From Pseudocitrobacter corydidari (lineage in GTDB: Bacteria > Pseudomonadota > Gammaproteobacteria > Enterobacterales > Enterobacteriaceae): a stretch of DNA of 64,000 nucleotides. Position 1 is the first letter of the stretch. Every line of letters starts with the position of its first letter. Where the stretch lies: assembly GCF_021172065.1 (NCBI RefSeq), contig NZ_CP087880.1:803111-867110 (forward strand), in the 5' to 3' direction. Shown here one piece after another: positions 10,051-19,720 of the stretch. The translations under genes were made by a program, and so were the position numbers. Below the pieces are notes generated by a model, which ran no database searches, had not been told where the DNA came from, and saw only the letters and a program-made list of their open reading frames with translations.

Positions 10051-10799
10051 GTGCCATCGACGTAAAAAACCTGGTGAAAAAGTTCCATGGTCAGACGGTG
10101 CTGCACGGCATCGATTTGCAGGTAAATGAAGGGGAAGTGGTGGCGATTATCGGGCCGAGCGGCTCGGGGAAAACCACGCTTCTGCGCAGCATTAATTTGC
10201 TGGAGCAGCCGGAGGGCGGCACCATTCGGGTGGGTGATATTACCATCGACACGGCAAAATCCATCAGTCAGCAGAAGGGATTAATCCGCCGTCTGCGTCA
10301 GCATGTGGGGTTTGTCTTCCAGAGCTTCAATCTGTTTCCGCACCGGACGGTACTGGAAAATATCATTGAAGGCCCGGTGATTGTGAAAGGTGAAGATAAA
10401 GCTGAAGCCAGCGCGCGCGCGCGTGAACTGCTGGCAAAAGTGGGGCTTACCGGGAAAGAGGGGAGCTATCCGCGCCGCTTGTCCGGCGGCCAGCAGCAGC
10501 GTGTGGCTATCGCCCGAGCGCTGGCTATGCGCCCGGATGTGATTCTGTTTGATGAGCCGACGTCTGCGCTGGATCCCGAACTGGTCGGCGAGGTGCTGAA
10601 CACCATCCGCCAGCTGGCGCAGGAGAAACGTACCATGGTTATCGTGACGCATGAGATGAGCTTTGCGCGCGATGTTGCTGACCGCGCTATCTTTATGGAT
10701 CAAGGGCGCATCGTGGAGCAGGGCGAGGCGAAAGCGCTGTTTGCTAATCCACAGCAGGCGCGTACCCGTCAGTTCCTCGAAAAATTTCTCATGCAATAA
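10047..10799 (+). CDS. tcyN: Cystine ABC transporter ATP-binding protein
   Basis: 250 residues (YecC/TcyN). Walker [10 protein letters not shown] (about 36-44), Q-loop [11 protein letters not shown], signature [16 protein letters not shown] (about 145-160), Walker [15 protein letters not shown] and the switch H in VTHEM. It is a polar amino-acid-type ABC ATPase driving TcyL. Last gene of dcyD-tcyL-tcyN. Confidence 0.97.
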   Translation: MSAIDVKNLVKKFHGQTVLHGIDLQVNEGEVVAIIGPSGSGKTTLLRSINLLEQPEGGTIRVGDITIDTAKSISQQKGLIRRLRQHVGFVFQSFNLFPHRTVLENIIEGPVIVKGEDKAEASARARELLAKVGLTGKEGSYPRRLSGGQQQRVAIARALAMRPDVILFDEPTSALDPELVGEVLNTIRQLAQEKRTMVIVTHEMSFARDVADRAIFMDQGRIVEQGEAKALFANPQQARTRQFLEKFLMQ

Positions 10800-10807
10800 G
10801 CCGTAAT

Positions 10808-10844
10808 CAATTACCGTCCTTAACCTAAATCAGGACGGTAATTG
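10808..10844 (+). terminator. Long hairpin after tcyN
   Basis: A perfect 13-bp stem (10808-10820 and 10832-10844) with an 11-nt loop starts 9 nt after the tcyN stop. No T run follows (TCCAGCC), so it is more likely a 3'-end stabiliser or a rho-assisted end than a classical intrinsic terminator. Confidence 0.55.
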
Positions 10845-11004
10845 TCCAGCCCTCCCGTAGACTTGCCTGACAAATCTCAGCCTGGCAGTCGAAAACTAAG
10901 TTAATTTAACGAAAATGTAATATTTTATACATATAAGCATGATTTATGTGTTAGTTTTCTGTACTGATAAAAATAATTCTCAATAAGAGGCTTTCTCGTT
11001 CGTT

Positions 11005-11727
11005 ATGAGGGACAGTGACTTTTTCAGTTGGCGGCGGGAGATGCTGCACCGTTTTCAATCCGCATCGACCAGCGATCAAATTTATACGCTTCTGCAGCAG
11101 CAAACCGAACTTCTTGAATATGACTTCTTCTCGCTGTGCGTGCGCCATCCGGTGCCATTCACGCGACCTAAAATTTCACTTTATACCACTTATCCTGACG
11201 CCTGGATGTCGCATTACAAAGCCGCGAATTATCTGGCAGTCGATCCGGTGCTGAAGCAAGGTAATTTCCGTCTTGGACATTTACGCTGGGATGATACGTT
11301 ATTCTGTGAAGCCCAGGAGCTGTGGGATGCCGCACGCGACCATGGTCTGCGCACCGGCGCGACACAATGCCTGATGCTTCCTAATCATGCTCATAGTTTC
11401 TTTTCGGTATCACGAACGCACGCCACAGAAGCGGGTCCGCATAGCGATGAAATAGAACTTCGCCTGCAAATGTTATTAGAGATGAGTTCCCTTGCGCTAT
11501 TACGCGTAGAAGATGAAATGGTCATGCCGAGGGAGATGAAGTTCAGTAAACGTGAACTGGAAATACTACAATGGACGGCAGAAGGTAAAACATCGGCGGA
11601 GATTTCGATGATTCTGTCAATTTCCGAGAATACGGTGAACTTCCACCAAAAGAATATGCAGAAGAAATTTGATGCGCCCAATAAAACGCAGATTGCCTGC
11701 TATGCGGTGGCGATTGGTCTTATCTGA
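11005..11727 (+). CDS. sdiA: SdiA, LuxR-type acyl-homoserine-lactone receptor
   Basis: 240 residues, the same length as E. coli SdiA. The autoinducer-binding domain (about 1-165) keeps the ligand-pocket residues Y63, W67, Y71 and D80 in SLYTTYPDAWMSHY...VDP. The C-terminal LuxR HTH (about 178-235) contains FSKRELEILQWTAEGKTSAE and MILSISENTVNFHQKN. These genera lack a LuxI synthase, so SdiA senses signals from other bacteria or 1-octanoylglycerol. The HTH is far closer to E. coli than the ligand domain is. No strong ribosome site precedes the ATG (GAGG lies about 12 nt away), as expected for a poorly expressed regulator. Confidence 0.96.
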   Translation: MRDSDFFSWRREMLHRFQSASTSDQIYTLLQQQTELLEYDFFSLCVRHPVPFTRPKISLYTTYPDAWMSHYKAANYLAVDPVLKQGNFRLGHLRWDDTLFCEAQELWDAARDHGLRTGATQCLMLPNHAHSFFSVSRTHATEAGPHSDEIELRLQMLLEMSSLALLRVEDEMVMPREMKFSKRELEILQWTAEGKTSAEISMILSISENTVNFHQKNMQKKFDAPNKTQIACYAVAIGLI

Positions 11728-11758
11728 CTCTGTTTAAGGTTCTGCGTGTCAGACTGGA

Positions 11759-11793
11759 AACCGGCTGTAGGCATTGCTTACAGCCGGTTTTTT
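11759..11793. terminator. Bidirectional terminator between sdiA and yecF
   Basis: AACCGGCTGTA (11759-11769) pairs perfectly with TACAGCCGGTT (11779-11789); a T run follows on + and an A run precedes for -. It serves two convergent genes. Confidence 0.9.
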
Positions 11794-11794
11794 A

Positions 11795-12019
11795 TTACTG
11801 GCGGTAAGCTTGTTTAATTTGCTTAACGGTGCTGGAAAATACAGCAGACTGGGCTTCATCTTCCAGCAGTGCAATTTGCTTTTCCATTTTGAGAATCACG
11901 CGGCCTGCATCTGCCTGACCCATGGCCTGTAGCATCAGAGTCAGCATGGCTTTCAGACAGGATACCTCCTGGGCCAGGTGTTGGTTATTCTCCGCGGTGG
12001 AAAAATCAGGTGTGCTCAT
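11795..12019 (-). CDS. yecF: YecF, DUF2594 family small protein
   Basis: 74 residues, matching the E. coli YecF length and position between sdiA and uvrY. It is a mostly helical protein with no signal peptide ([20 protein letters not shown]...), Met/Leu/Gln-rich in its middle ([19 protein letters not shown]), probably coiled coil. Function unknown. Convergent with sdiA and divergent from uvrY. Confidence 0.93.
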   Translation of the reverse strand: MSTPDFSTAENNQHLAQEVSCLKAMLTLMLQAMGQADAGRVILKMEKQIALLEDEAQSAVFSSTVKQIKQAYRQ

Positions 12020-12471
12020 TTATTGCCTCGTATGATTTCTGCGCTGGTGCGCGATACTGGATAGTGAAGGGCGCGAAGTATACCACAAGCCAGCAGAAAA
12101 AATGGAGTGCTTGTTTTTTACCCGCCATTCTCACCTTTCCGGATAATTAAAAATGACCAGAACAGTGATTATGCACACAAAATGTTTAAATCTGGTTCTC
12201 TCATCGTTAATTATTGTTACATATTATATTGCGTATTTCTCATCTGCGAAAAATTGTCCATATACGGACAAAGTGTGCAAGAAGTTGTAAAAGAGCGCTT
12301 TGCATCTCACTGTTTTTAAGACGTTTCCATCAGATGTACATTCTAATTTCCAAAAACGAGATCAAAATCGACGCTGTGACACTTTTAGACTTTCAAAATT
12401 GATATAAAACCCGGTACTATGGGGGTGAATTAAGAGGCAGTAGCGTTATCCCTATTCTGGAGATTATTCCT
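12020..12471. other. Divergent yecF/uvrY control region without genes
   Basis: 450 nt, AT-rich towards uvrY. The reading frames here have no ribosome site or family resemblance, so I call none. A plausible sigma-70 promoter for uvrY is listed separately. In E. coli SdiA activates uvrY from upstream; I could not identify an SdiA site with confidence. Confidence 0.6.
12392..12420 (+). promoter_or_regulatory. Candidate sigma-70 promoter of uvrY
   Basis: TTCAAA (12392-12397), 17-nt spacer, TACTAT (12415-12420), about 50 nt before the uvrY start. A reasonable but not strong match. Confidence 0.45.
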
Positions 12472-13128
12472 TTGATCAACGTCCTTCTTGTTGATGACCA
12501 CGAACTGGTGCGCGCAGGGATACGACGCATTCTCGAAGATATAAAGGGTATTAGGGTCACCGGTGAAGTTAACTGCGGCGAAGACGCTGTGAAGTGGTGC
12601 CGCGCTAATCCCGTTGATGTTGTACTGATGGATATGAACATGCCGGGCATCGGCGGCCTTGAGGCCACGCGTAAAATTGCGCGCTCTGCGGTTGACACAA
12701 AAGTGATAATGTTAACCGTTCATACCGAAAATCCGCTTCCCGCCAGGGTTATGCAGGCAGGGGCGGCTGGTTATTTAACTAAAGGGGCAGCACCGCAAGA
12801 AGTGGTGAATGCCATCCGCTCTGTATTCTCTGGCCAGCGCTATATCGCATCTGATATTGCGCAACAGATGGCCCTGAGTCAGATTGAGCCGGAAAAAACA
12901 GAATCGCCATTCGCCAGTTTGTCTGAACGCGAATTGCAGATTATGCTGATGATCACTAAAGGCCAAAAAGTAAATGAGATCTCAGAGCAGTTGAATCTGA
13001 GTCCAAAAACGGTGAACAGTTATCGCTATCGCATGTTCAGTAAGCTGAACATTCATGGCGATGTCGAACTGACTCACCTGGCAATTCGCCATGGTCTGTG
13101 TAATGCGGAGTCGTTAGCAAGTCAGTGA
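12472..13128 (+). CDS. uvrY: Response regulator UvrY of the BarA/UvrY system
   Basis: 218 residues, starting at TTG as in E. coli. Receiver domain with D8/D9, phosphoacceptor D54 ([10 protein letters not shown]) and K104-region lysine; LuxR/FixJ-type HTH at about 150-205 ([20 protein letters not shown]). Phosphorylated by BarA in response to short-chain carboxylates, it activates csrB and csrC and so relieves CsrA repression. The weak TTG start is supported by conservation and by GGAG upstream (12459-12462). uvrC overlaps the stop codon. Confidence 0.97.
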   Translation: MINVLLVDDHELVRAGIRRILEDIKGIRVTGEVNCGEDAVKWCRANPVDVVLMDMNMPGIGGLEATRKIARSAVDTKVIMLTVHTENPLPARVMQAGAAGYLTKGAAPQEVVNAIRSVFSGQRYIASDIAQQMALSQIEPEKTESPFASLSERELQIMLMITKGQKVNEISEQLNLSPKTVNSYRYRMFSKLNIHGDVELTHLAIRHGLCNAESLASQ

Positions 13129-14957
13129 GTGAAGTTTTTGATTCAAAAGCCTTCCTGAAAACGGTCACCAGCCAGCCCGGCGTCTATCGCATGTACGATG
13201 TCGGCGGCACCGTTATTTACGTCGGTAAAGCCAAAGATCTAAAAAAACGCCTCTCCAGCTATTTTCGTCGCCAGGTCTCTTCCCGTAAAACGGAAGCGCT
13301 GGTGGCGCAAATCGCGCAGATCGACGTGACCGTGACGCACACGGAAACCGAAGCGCTGCTGCTGGAACACAACTACATTAAACTCTATCAGCCGCGTTAC
13401 AACGTGCTGCTGCGTGATGATAAATCCTATCCCTTTATTTTCCTGAGCGGCGATACCCACCCGCGGCTGGCGATGCACCGTGGCGCGAAGCATGCGAAAG
13501 GGGAATATTTTGGCCCGTTTCCCAACGGTTATGCTGTGCGGGAAACGTTGGCGCTGTTGCAAAAAATCTTCCCCATTCGTCAGTGTGAAAACAGCGTGTA
13601 CCGCAATCGCTCACGCCCCTGTCTGCAATACCAGATTGGCCGCTGTCTTGGGCCTTGTGTGGCCGGGCTGGTGAGCGAAGAGGAGTACGCGCAACAGGTC
13701 GACTATGTGCGTCTGTTTCTCGCCGGGAAAGACGATCAGGTGTTGACCATGCTGATCGCGCGGATGGAAAAAGCCAGTCAGGCGCTGGAGTTTGAAGAGG
13801 CGGCGCGCATTCGCGACCAGATTCAGGCCGTGCGACGTGTGACGGAGAAACAGTTTGTCTCGAATAACGGCGATGACCTCGACGTTATCGGCGTCTCGTT
13901 TGAAGCAGGAATGGCCTGCGTCTATGTGCTCTTTATCCGTCAGGGGAAAGTGCTGGGCAGTCGCAGCTACTTCCCGAAAGTGCCTGGCGGTACGGAGCTG
14001 GACGAAGTGGTGGAAACCTTCGTCGGTCAGTTCTACTTCCAGGGCAGCCAGATGCGTACTCTGCCAGGGGAAATCCTGCTCGACTTTGCGCTCAGTGATA
14101 AAACCCTGCTGGCCGATTCCTTGTCGGAGCTGGCCGGGCGACGCATCCACGTTGAAACCAAACCGCGCGGCGACCGCGCACGATACCTGAAACTTGCCCG
14201 TACCAACGCGGCGACAGCGCTCACTACGAAACTTTCGCAACAGTCTACAGTGCATCAGCGCCTGAAAGCGCTGGCGACACAGCTGGAACTGCCCGAGATC
14301 AAGCGTATGGAATGTTTTGATATCAGCCATACGATGGGGGAACAGACCGTGGCCTCCTGCGTGGTGTTTGATGAGAACGGGCCGCTGCGTGCCGAGTATC
14401 GTCGCTACAATATCACTGGAATCACGCCGGGGGATGATTACGCGGCAATGAACCAGGTGCTGCGACGTCGCTATGGCAAAGCTATAGAAGAGAGTAAGAT
14501 CCCGGATGTCATTCTGATCGACGGCGGGAAAGGGCAACTGGGGCAGGCAAAAACCGTTTTTGCCGAGCTTGATGTCACATGGGATAAAAACCATCCTTTA
14601 CTGCTCGGTGTCGCGAAAGGCAGCGACCGTAAAGCAGGGCTCGAAACGCTGTTCTTCGAACCGGAAGGTGAGGGCTTCAGCTTACCGCCAGATTCACCTG
14701 CGCTGCACGTTATCCAGCATATTCGTGACGAATCACACGATCATGCGATTTCCGGGCACCGTAAAAAACGCGCTAAAGTAAAGAGCACCAGTACGCTGGA
14801 GACTATCGAAGGCGTTGGGCCGAAGCGCCGCCAGATGCTGCTCAAGTACATGGGCGGCCTACAGGGCTTGCAGAATGCAAGCGTAGAAGAGATAGCAAAA
14901 GTTCCGGGTATCTCACACGGCCTGGCAGAAAAGATCTTCTACTCGTTGAAACATTAG
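13125..14957 (+). CDS. uvrC: UvrABC excinuclease subunit C
   Basis: 610 residues, full length. It makes both incisions in nucleotide excision repair. GIY-YIG endonuclease domain at about 15-95 ([18 protein letters not shown]), UVR/UvrB-interacting motif at about 205-240 ([19 protein letters not shown]), RNase H-like 5' incision domain at about 380-540 with [16 protein letters not shown] and [11 protein letters not shown], and two C-terminal helix-hairpin-helix motifs ([20 protein letters not shown]). The start is GTG at 13125-13127, overlapping the uvrY TGA, so the two genes are translationally coupled. Confidence 0.98.
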   Translation: MSEVFDSKAFLKTVTSQPGVYRMYDVGGTVIYVGKAKDLKKRLSSYFRRQVSSRKTEALVAQIAQIDVTVTHTETEALLLEHNYIKLYQPRYNVLLRDDKSYPFIFLSGDTHPRLAMHRGAKHAKGEYFGPFPNGYAVRETLALLQKIFPIRQCENSVYRNRSRPCLQYQIGRCLGPCVAGLVSEEEYAQQVDYVRLFLAGKDDQVLTMLIARMEKASQALEFEEAARIRDQIQAVRRVTEKQFVSNNGDDLDVIGVSFEAGMACVYVLFIRQGKVLGSRSYFPKVPGGTELDEVVETFVGQFYFQGSQMRTLPGEILLDFALSDKTLLADSLSELAGRRIHVETKPRGDRARYLKLARTNAATALTTKLSQQSTVHQRLKALATQLELPEIKRMECFDISHTMGEQTVASCVVFDENGPLRAEYRRYNITGITPGDDYAAMNQVLRRRYGKAIEESKIPDVILIDGGKGQLGQAKTVFAELDVTWDKNHPLLLGVAKGSDRKAGLETLFFEPEGEGFSLPPDSPALHVIQHIRDESHDHAISGHRKKRAKVKSTSTLETIEGVGPKRRQMLLKYMGGLQGLQNASVEEIAKVPGISHGLAEKIFYSLKH

Positions 14958-15011
14958 GGGCTCTGTAGCAACATAGGGCTAATATTTACTAACAACAGAT
15001 AGTTACCTTGC

Positions 15012-15560
15012 ATGCAATATAATATTCCTACGTTGCTTACCCTGTTCCGCGTCATCCTTATCCCGTTCTTTGTGTTGGCGTTTTATCTGCCGTTTGTCTG
15101 GGCACCGTTCGCCTGCGCGCTTATCTTCTGTATTGCCGCCGTGACCGACTGGTTTGATGGCTACCTGGCGCGTCGCTGGAACCAGAGCACGCGTTTTGGC
15201 GCATTCCTTGACCCGGTTGCCGATAAAGTGATGGTGGCCATCGCCATGGTGCTGGTGGTTGAACACTACCACACATGGTGGGTGACGCTGCCGGCTGCCA
15301 TTATGATTGGCCGCGAAATTATCATTTCTGCCCTGCGTGAGTGGATGGCCGAGCTGGGTAAACGCAGCAGCGTGGCGGTCTCCTGGATTGGCAAAGTGAA
15401 AACCACCGCGCAAATGGCGGCTCTGGCGTGGCTGCTGTGGCGTCCAAATGAGTGGGTTGAGTGGGCCGGGATCGTGCTGTTCCTGTTTGCGGCGGTGCTG
15501 ACGCTGTGGTCAATGCTGCAATATTTGAACGCTGCGCGTGCAGATTTGCTTGAACAGTGA
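15012..15560 (+). CDS. pgsA: Phosphatidylglycerophosphate synthase
   Basis: 182 residues, as in E. coli. It transfers the phosphatidyl group from CDP-diacylglycerol to glycerol-3-phosphate at the inner membrane, the committed step to phosphatidylglycerol and cardiolipin. The CDP-alcohol phosphotransferase signature is complete: D46, D49-G50, A53-R54, G63, D67 and D71 ([12 protein letters not shown]...GAFLDPVAD). About four or five transmembrane helices. It follows uvrC by 54 nt in the uvrY-uvrC-pgsA run. Confidence 0.98.
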   Translation: MQYNIPTLLTLFRVILIPFFVLAFYLPFVWAPFACALIFCIAAVTDWFDGYLARRWNQSTRFGAFLDPVADKVMVAIAMVLVVEHYHTWWVTLPAAIMIGREIIISALREWMAELGKRSSVAVSWIGKVKTTAQMAALAWLLWRPNEWVEWAGIVLFLFAAVLTLWSMLQYLNAARADLLEQ

Positions 15561-15610
15561 TCGTTTCGGCGTAATTTTCAGCAAACAACACAAAGTTGCG
15601 AAAAATACCG

Positions 15611-15638
15611 TTGACTCAGTGCGTCAGATAAGTAGAAT
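15611..15638 (+). promoter_or_regulatory. Promoter of the tRNA operon
   Basis: TTGACT (15611-15616), 16-nt spacer, TAGAAT (15633-15638), followed by a GC-containing discriminator (GCAACGC) typical of stringently controlled tRNA promoters; the first tRNA starts 73 nt later. Confidence 0.8.
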
Positions 15639-15711
15639 GCAACGCATCGAACGGCAGCACTGATTGCCAGACGATAGCAAAATCAAGTGGTTAGCAAATC
15701 AACTTGATGAT

Positions 15712-15787
<76 letters not shown>

Positions 15788-15825
15788 AATTAAAACATCG
15801 GCAGTTGCGGGTGTTAAGTTTTAAA

Positions 15826-15899
15826 GGCGCGTTAGCAAAGCGGTTATGTAGCGGATTGCAAATCCGTCTAGTCCGGTTCGACTCCGGAACGCGCCTCCA
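15826..15899 (+). tRNA. cysT: tRNA-Cys (GCA)
   Basis: 74 nt with encoded CCA. The acceptor GGCGCGT pairs with ACGCGCC; anticodon GCA at 15858-15860; T loop GGTTCGACTCC. 38 nt after tRNA-Gly. Confidence 0.98.
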
Positions 15900-15911
15900 C
15901 TTTCTTCCCGA

Positions 15912-15998
15912 GCCCGGATGGTGGAATCGGTAGACACAAGGGATTTAAAATCCCTCGGCGTTCGCGCTGTGTGGGTTCAAGTCCCACTCCGGGTACCA
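15912..15998 (+). tRNA. leuZ: tRNA-Leu (TAA)
   Basis: 87 nt with encoded CCA and a long variable arm (CGGCGTTCGCGCTG), a class II tRNA. Acceptor GCCCGGA/TCCGGGT; anticodon TAA at 15946-15948. Last gene of the tRNA operon. Confidence 0.98.
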
Positions 15999-16040
15999 TG
16001 GGAAAGTAAAGAATAATCAAAGCAATAAGCAGTGTCGTGA

Positions 16041-16064
16041 AACCACCTACGGGTGGTTTTTTTG
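16041..16064 (+). terminator. Terminator of the tRNA operon
   Basis: AACCACC (16041-16047), loop TACG, GGTGGTT (16052-16058), then T7. Confidence 0.92.
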
Positions 16065-16130
16065 TGTCTGAAATTCACCTTCCTGACATGGGCTCCGTGT
16101 TCGGAGTACTGTATATCCTCGTCCCCTGTA

Positions 16131-16793
16131 TCAAGGGATGGTGTAGGAGAACAGTGAATAGTCCACAGTCATGTTTCTGGTGAGATCCTGAACGCCACTT
16201 TGCTTCCAGTCACCATATTTGTAATGCTCTGCGCGACTGAGTGACTGGCAAAGCAAGCCTAACTGCACATCGCCTTTATTCGCCAGGTATTCAGAAATCA
16301 GCGATGCTGTGAAACGGGCTATCTCCGCAGAGATTAAAAAACCGGGATTGAGCGTGGCCTTGACCAGGGACGCAATGTTAACCGCTAGCTTGTCGAGCTT
16401 TTCTGAAGTGATTAACTGATGTATTGCAGCCCAGCTATTCCGAAAATCATCATTGCTCTTGATAACGCAAAGCACCCAGTTTAAATATTCCGGGATATTA
16501 TCGCTATGGTAAATCAAATATCCTGACTCCCCAAAAGGAATGGTGTCATGATCGCGTACATGTGCTATTTCGGGGAAAGTAATAACATCCTTCATTGACA
16601 TGACAATTTTTTTTAAAAGATCATGTTTTTTAGTCTCATCGACTTCATTTTGCCAGGATTCAATATCATCCATCGAAACACTATCATCGGTAACAATACT
16701 CATTATTTTTACATTGGCGACATCATAAATGTAAAAAAGATTCCATGTGTAGTTATCAATAATATATATTCTGTTGATTTTTAAAATAAACAT
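16131..16793 (-). CDS. Uncharacterised protein, AT-rich accessory gene
   Basis: 220 residues; I do not recognise the family. No signal peptide or clear membrane segment. The N-terminal 35 residues are rich in Ile/Tyr/Phe, then an acidic middle (DDSVSMDDIESWQNEVDETK) and a C-terminus with a distinctive KYGDWKQSGVQDL...VDYSLFSY stretch. The start is well supported by GGAGG 6 nt upstream of ATG. It is clearly more AT-rich than pgsA or yecA at its 5' end, suggesting transfer. It lies 138 nt downstream of the GH19-type gene on the same strand, so it may be its partner (immunity or accessory), but that is inference from position only. Confidence 0.8.
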   Translation of the reverse strand: MFILKINRIYIIDNYTWNLFYIYDVANVKIMSIVTDDSVSMDDIESWQNEVDETKKHDLLKKIVMSMKDVITFPEIAHVRDHDTIPFGESGYLIYHSDNIPEYLNWVLCVIKSNDDFRNSWAAIHQLITSEKLDKLAVNIASLVKATLNPGFLISAEIARFTASLISEYLANKGDVQLGLLCQSLSRAEHYKYGDWKQSGVQDLTRNMTVDYSLFSYTIP

Positions 16794-16889
16794 AGAACCT
16801 CCGGGATATTTGCCAGGGATGTGTGTGTAAAGCCAGTGTTAGTTTACAACATAATAAATATAATCGATGTTTATAGAGATCTAACGCAA

Positions 16890-16915
16890 GCACGTCATTC
16901 AAAGAAATGACGTGC
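16890..16915 (-). terminator. Hairpin after the GH19-type gene
   Basis: GCACGTCATT (16890-16899) pairs with AATGACGTGC (16906-16915) with a 6-nt loop, 17 nt beyond the stop at 16932. No T run follows on the - strand, so termination is uncertain. Confidence 0.45.
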
Positions 16916-16931
16916 CTGGCAAATTCAGTAC

Positions 16932-17552
16932 TCAACCAACCGTATAGCTGATTGCGGCATAATAGGCTTTTGTATAGCCAGCGACCAGGTTGGCGCTTTC
17001 TAAGCCGTTAATGATCTTACGGGCCTTCACCCAATCCTCGGTAGCATCATTAAAGTAATCTGCAAGCTTATGGGATGTGAAAAGCCCATTTCGCATCCCG
17101 ACAAACATAATGGCCAACGCCGTATTAAGTTCCATGACCTTATCCGGTTCGGAAACCAGATCGGCCTTGATGGCGTGGCCAAGTTTCACATAATTATCTT
17201 TGTGTGTTAATTGAACGAAACCTCGACCATACCATGATTTACCTTCCGCATCTGGTCGCCAGTACGGCGTTTTTACCCACGTGAGCTTCCCCGCACGCCA
17301 TGCTTTCTCCAGGCGTCTGATCGCTTCATCATCTGTAGTGGCGAAGGTCTCACGCACGGGTTGCATGGTGTGACCTGTTTCGTGATGCGCCGTTGCTAAC
17401 ATATACGCCAGCCAGCGATCATCGTCTTTGGGAGATTCTTTTTCCCATTTATCGAGAATGGCTTCAATGCCTGCAAGTTGACTTTGACGTAGGGAACCTT
17501 TGAATAAAGAGTCAAGAATATGGTCGAAGAAGAAATTTCTGTTGATACTCAT
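16932..17552 (-). CDS. GH19-type lysozyme/chitinase-like protein
   Basis: 206 residues. It resembles the lysozyme-like GH19 group used by phages and by secreted antibacterial effectors: ATAHHETGHTMQPVRETF with probable catalytic E58, and SWYGRGFVQLTHKDNY (about 107-122), the equivalent of the GH19 'YGRGxxQLT' motif, with E103 just before it. The expected activity is cleavage of peptidoglycan (or chitin) beta-1,4 bonds. There is no signal peptide, so it would need lysis, a holin or a dedicated secretion system to reach its substrate; none is encoded nearby. GGGGG precedes the ATG. Flanked by genes of unknown function on both sides in an AT-rich patch between leuZ and yecA where E. coli K-12 has none of them. 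Confidence 0.8.
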   Translation of the reverse strand: MSINRNFFFDHILDSLFKGSLRQSQLAGIEAILDKWEKESPKDDDRWLAYMLATAHHETGHTMQPVRETFATTDDEAIRRLEKAWRAGKLTWVKTPYWRPDAEGKSWYGRGFVQLTHKDNYVKLGHAIKADLVSEPDKVMELNTALAIMFVGMRNGLFTSHKLADYFNDATEDWVKARKIINGLESANLVAGYTKAYYAAISYTVG

Positions 17553-17965
17553 TGAAGCCCCCGGAACAGATTATCGTAGTGACTAATCATTCAAATATGG
17601 AAGACTAAAACAGGCATTACAGTAATCGAAATGGGTGAACTGTGCGGACGGAATCATCTTTTAATCATATGGACAACTTGCATCTGACCTGGAGGATAAA
17701 TGGTGGAGTATGTATCATTAAGCAATGCTTAATTTTAGATGGTAAGTTAATTTATAATGAATGTATCTGTGATGTGGATACGTATAGATAAAATTTAATT
17801 GCTTATCAAATAATATTTGTCGCTTTCAGTATGCAACTTCAGAATGAAGTTTTTGTTGTAAATTACGAAAAAGTACCTGGCGAACAACGCGCATAGAATA
17901 TCCAAACTTTAAGGTATCCCATCCGGGATAGCGATTGGCTTTATTCCTTATTGAGGATAACGAAA
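17553..17965. other. Gene-free divergent region
   Basis: About 410 nt, strongly AT-rich, between the divergent GH19-type gene and the membrane-protein gene. I see no RNA gene, operator or repeat that I can name. It probably holds promoters for both sides. Confidence 0.5.
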
Positions 17966-18904
17966 ATGTCTGGACTCCACACGCTTGACATATTGATAGG
18001 CTTGTTCACGGTTTTTTTATTGTTCAGTACAATCTGTACAGCCATTGTTGAGGCCATCGCCGCCTGGCGTGGTGTTCGAAGTAAGAACCTGGAAAGTGCA
18101 CTGAAGGAGTTTATTTCGGGAAATCCTGCTGGGAATAATAATGTCGTGACGCAATTTTACGACCATCCATTAATTAAGTCGCTGAGCAAGAATGAAGACG
18201 GTCGCCCATCGTACATACCGGCTAAAACATTCAGGCAGGTCATTGAATCCCTGGTGATGGGTGCAAATGCTGGATCAAACCTGATTGAGAGTATAAGGCA
18301 GTTACCTGACGATAAAACGAACCTCACCGGTATCCTGAAAACCTTAGCAAATGAAGCAGATGGCGATGAACAACGGTTGCGCCTCGCCCTTGAATCGCAT
18401 TTCGATGCGGTGATGGACAGGGCATCCGGGTGGTACAAACGGCATGCGCAAAATGTTACCTATGCCGTTGCCGTGGTATTGGTGCTTAGTTTCAACGTGG
18501 ATACGTTGGTGCTGGTAAAACAGTTGTCGAGCAACCCTGAAGTGTTGCAAAAACTGTTAACGGTGACTGAAGAGCAGGTTAAAGGCGATGATAAAGGATC
18601 GACAAGTTGTACAAGTAAAAGCAAAGAAGAAGAGCTCAAGGAAGCAACGTGCAAGACAGAGTCTGCTCAACAGATTCAACATGATGCCGTCAATAGCTTG
18701 ATTTCTGCGGGGGTATCAATTGGATGGAATGATTGGGATGAATTTTATGATGCGTTTCATTCTCATTGGCTGGCTAAAATAGCCGGCTTGCTCATCAGCA
18801 TCATCGCCGTTTCTCTGGGCGCGCCGTTCTGGTTCGACATTTTGCAACGTTTTATGCAAATCCGCGCGGCAGGTCAAAAGCCGGGCACACCTGAAAAGCC
18901 ATAG
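17966..18904 (+). CDS. Uncharacterised three-TM membrane protein
   Basis: 312 residues from the ATG at 17966, which has GAGGA 8 nt upstream (the upstream in-frame TTG is part of that site). Three hydrophobic segments: about 7-29 (LDILIGLFTVFLLFSTICTAIVEAI), about 164-184 (VTYAVAVVLVLSFNVDTLVLV) and about 272-294 (LLISIIAVSLGAPFWFDILQ). The soluble part between segments 1 and 2 is helical; the part between 2 and 3 holds a Lys/Glu-rich stretch with two Cys (about 210-235). The 'CTAIVEAIAAWRGVRSKNLE' after TM1 and 'GAPFWFDILQRFMQIR' at the end look like a widespread family of unknown function that I recall only as hypothetical membrane proteins. Confidence 0.8.
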   Translation: MSGLHTLDILIGLFTVFLLFSTICTAIVEAIAAWRGVRSKNLESALKEFISGNPAGNNNVVTQFYDHPLIKSLSKNEDGRPSYIPAKTFRQVIESLVMGANAGSNLIESIRQLPDDKTNLTGILKTLANEADGDEQRLRLALESHFDAVMDRASGWYKRHAQNVTYAVAVVLVLSFNVDTLVLVKQLSSNPEVLQKLLTVTEEQVKGDDKGSTSCTSKSKEEELKEATCKTESAQQIQHDAVNSLISAGVSIGWNDWDEFYDAFHSHWLAKIAGLLISIIAVSLGAPFWFDILQRFMQIRAAGQKPGTPEKP

Positions 18905-19018
18905 CAATAATGTCATCCTCATTTCAGTGAAAGCAGATTTCAGCACGGTGGGCGTGGTAACATTTACCGATGGCGGGTGAATTTCACTGCCCCACAATCC
19001 CACTACGATGAGAATGAC

Positions 19019-19687
19019 ATGAAAACAGGACCCTTAACCGAAAGCGAGCTGGAATGGCTGGATGAGACCATCGACAAATATTCGACGGATAAATCCATTC
19101 TCGACGTTTCCGAGCTGGACGGTATGCTGACGGCAATTCTTTCCTCGCCGCAGGACATTGAACCTGCTGACTGGCTGCTGGCCGTATGGGGCGGGGCGGA
19201 TAGCGTGCCGCGCTGGTCGGCGGATCGCGAACGTGATCATTTCATCAACCTCACGCTGCAACATATGGGCGATATCGCCGAGCGTCTGAATGACTATCCT
19301 GACCAGTTTGAACCGCTGTTCGGCACGCGTGAGGAAGAGGGCCAGGAGCTGACCGTTGTCGAAGAGTGGTGCTATGGCTATATGCGCGGTGTGGGCTTAA
19401 GCGACTGGTCAGGTTTGCCGCCAGCGTTGCAGGAAGAGCTGGACGCCATCGCGCTGCACGGCGATGACCAGAAAGCCACGGCACTTGATAACTTCACGGC
19501 AGATGAATATCTGGCAAGCATCGATAAGATTCGCCCGGCGGCGCTGATGCTGCATGGTTACTGGATGGCGCATCCGAAGGTTGCACCGGTGCAGCAGCCG
19601 GTCAGAAACGAAGGGAAAGTGGGGCGCAATGACCCATGCCCGTGCGGCAGCGGCAAGAAATACAAACAGTGCTGCGCCAATAAATGA
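19019..19687 (+). CDS. yecA: YecA, UPF0149 protein with SEC-C zinc motif
   Basis: 222 residues. N-terminal YgfB/YecA-type helical domain ([20 protein letters not shown]...[14 protein letters not shown]) and C-terminal SEC-C metal-binding motif [18 protein letters not shown], like the tail of SecA. In E. coli the SEC-C of YecA binds iron or zinc and associates with ribosomes; a precise role is not settled. The start at MKTGPL follows the E. coli protein; an upstream in-frame ATG is less likely. Convergent with tyrP. Confidence 0.95.
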   Translation: MKTGPLTESELEWLDETIDKYSTDKSILDVSELDGMLTAILSSPQDIEPADWLLAVWGGADSVPRWSADRERDHFINLTLQHMGDIAERLNDYPDQFEPLFGTREEEGQELTVVEEWCYGYMRGVGLSDWSGLPPALQEELDAIALHGDDQKATALDNFTADEYLASIDKIRPAALMLHGYWMAHPKVAPVQQPVRNEGKVGRNDPCPCGSGKKYKQCCANK

Positions 19688-19720
19688 AAAAATGCCGGGT
19701 AAATTACCCGGCATTTTTTT
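19686..19720. terminator. Bidirectional terminator between yecA and tyrP
   Basis: AAAAATGCCGGGTAA folds on TTACCCGGCATTTTTTT, with A and T runs on either side of the stem. It serves the two convergent genes. Confidence 0.92.

Noticed and set aside
12107..12402. Two overlapping short frames upstream of uvrY
   Set aside because: Low-complexity AT-rich translations with no ribosome site; the region is better read as promoter DNA.
13611..14594. 327-codon frame antisense to uvrC
   Set aside because: Shadow of uvrC; no family likeness, no start signal.
15912..18976. Genomic island integrated at leuZ
   Set aside because: No integrase and no direct repeat of the tRNA 3' end was seen before yecA; the patch is accessory but the mechanism is not shown.
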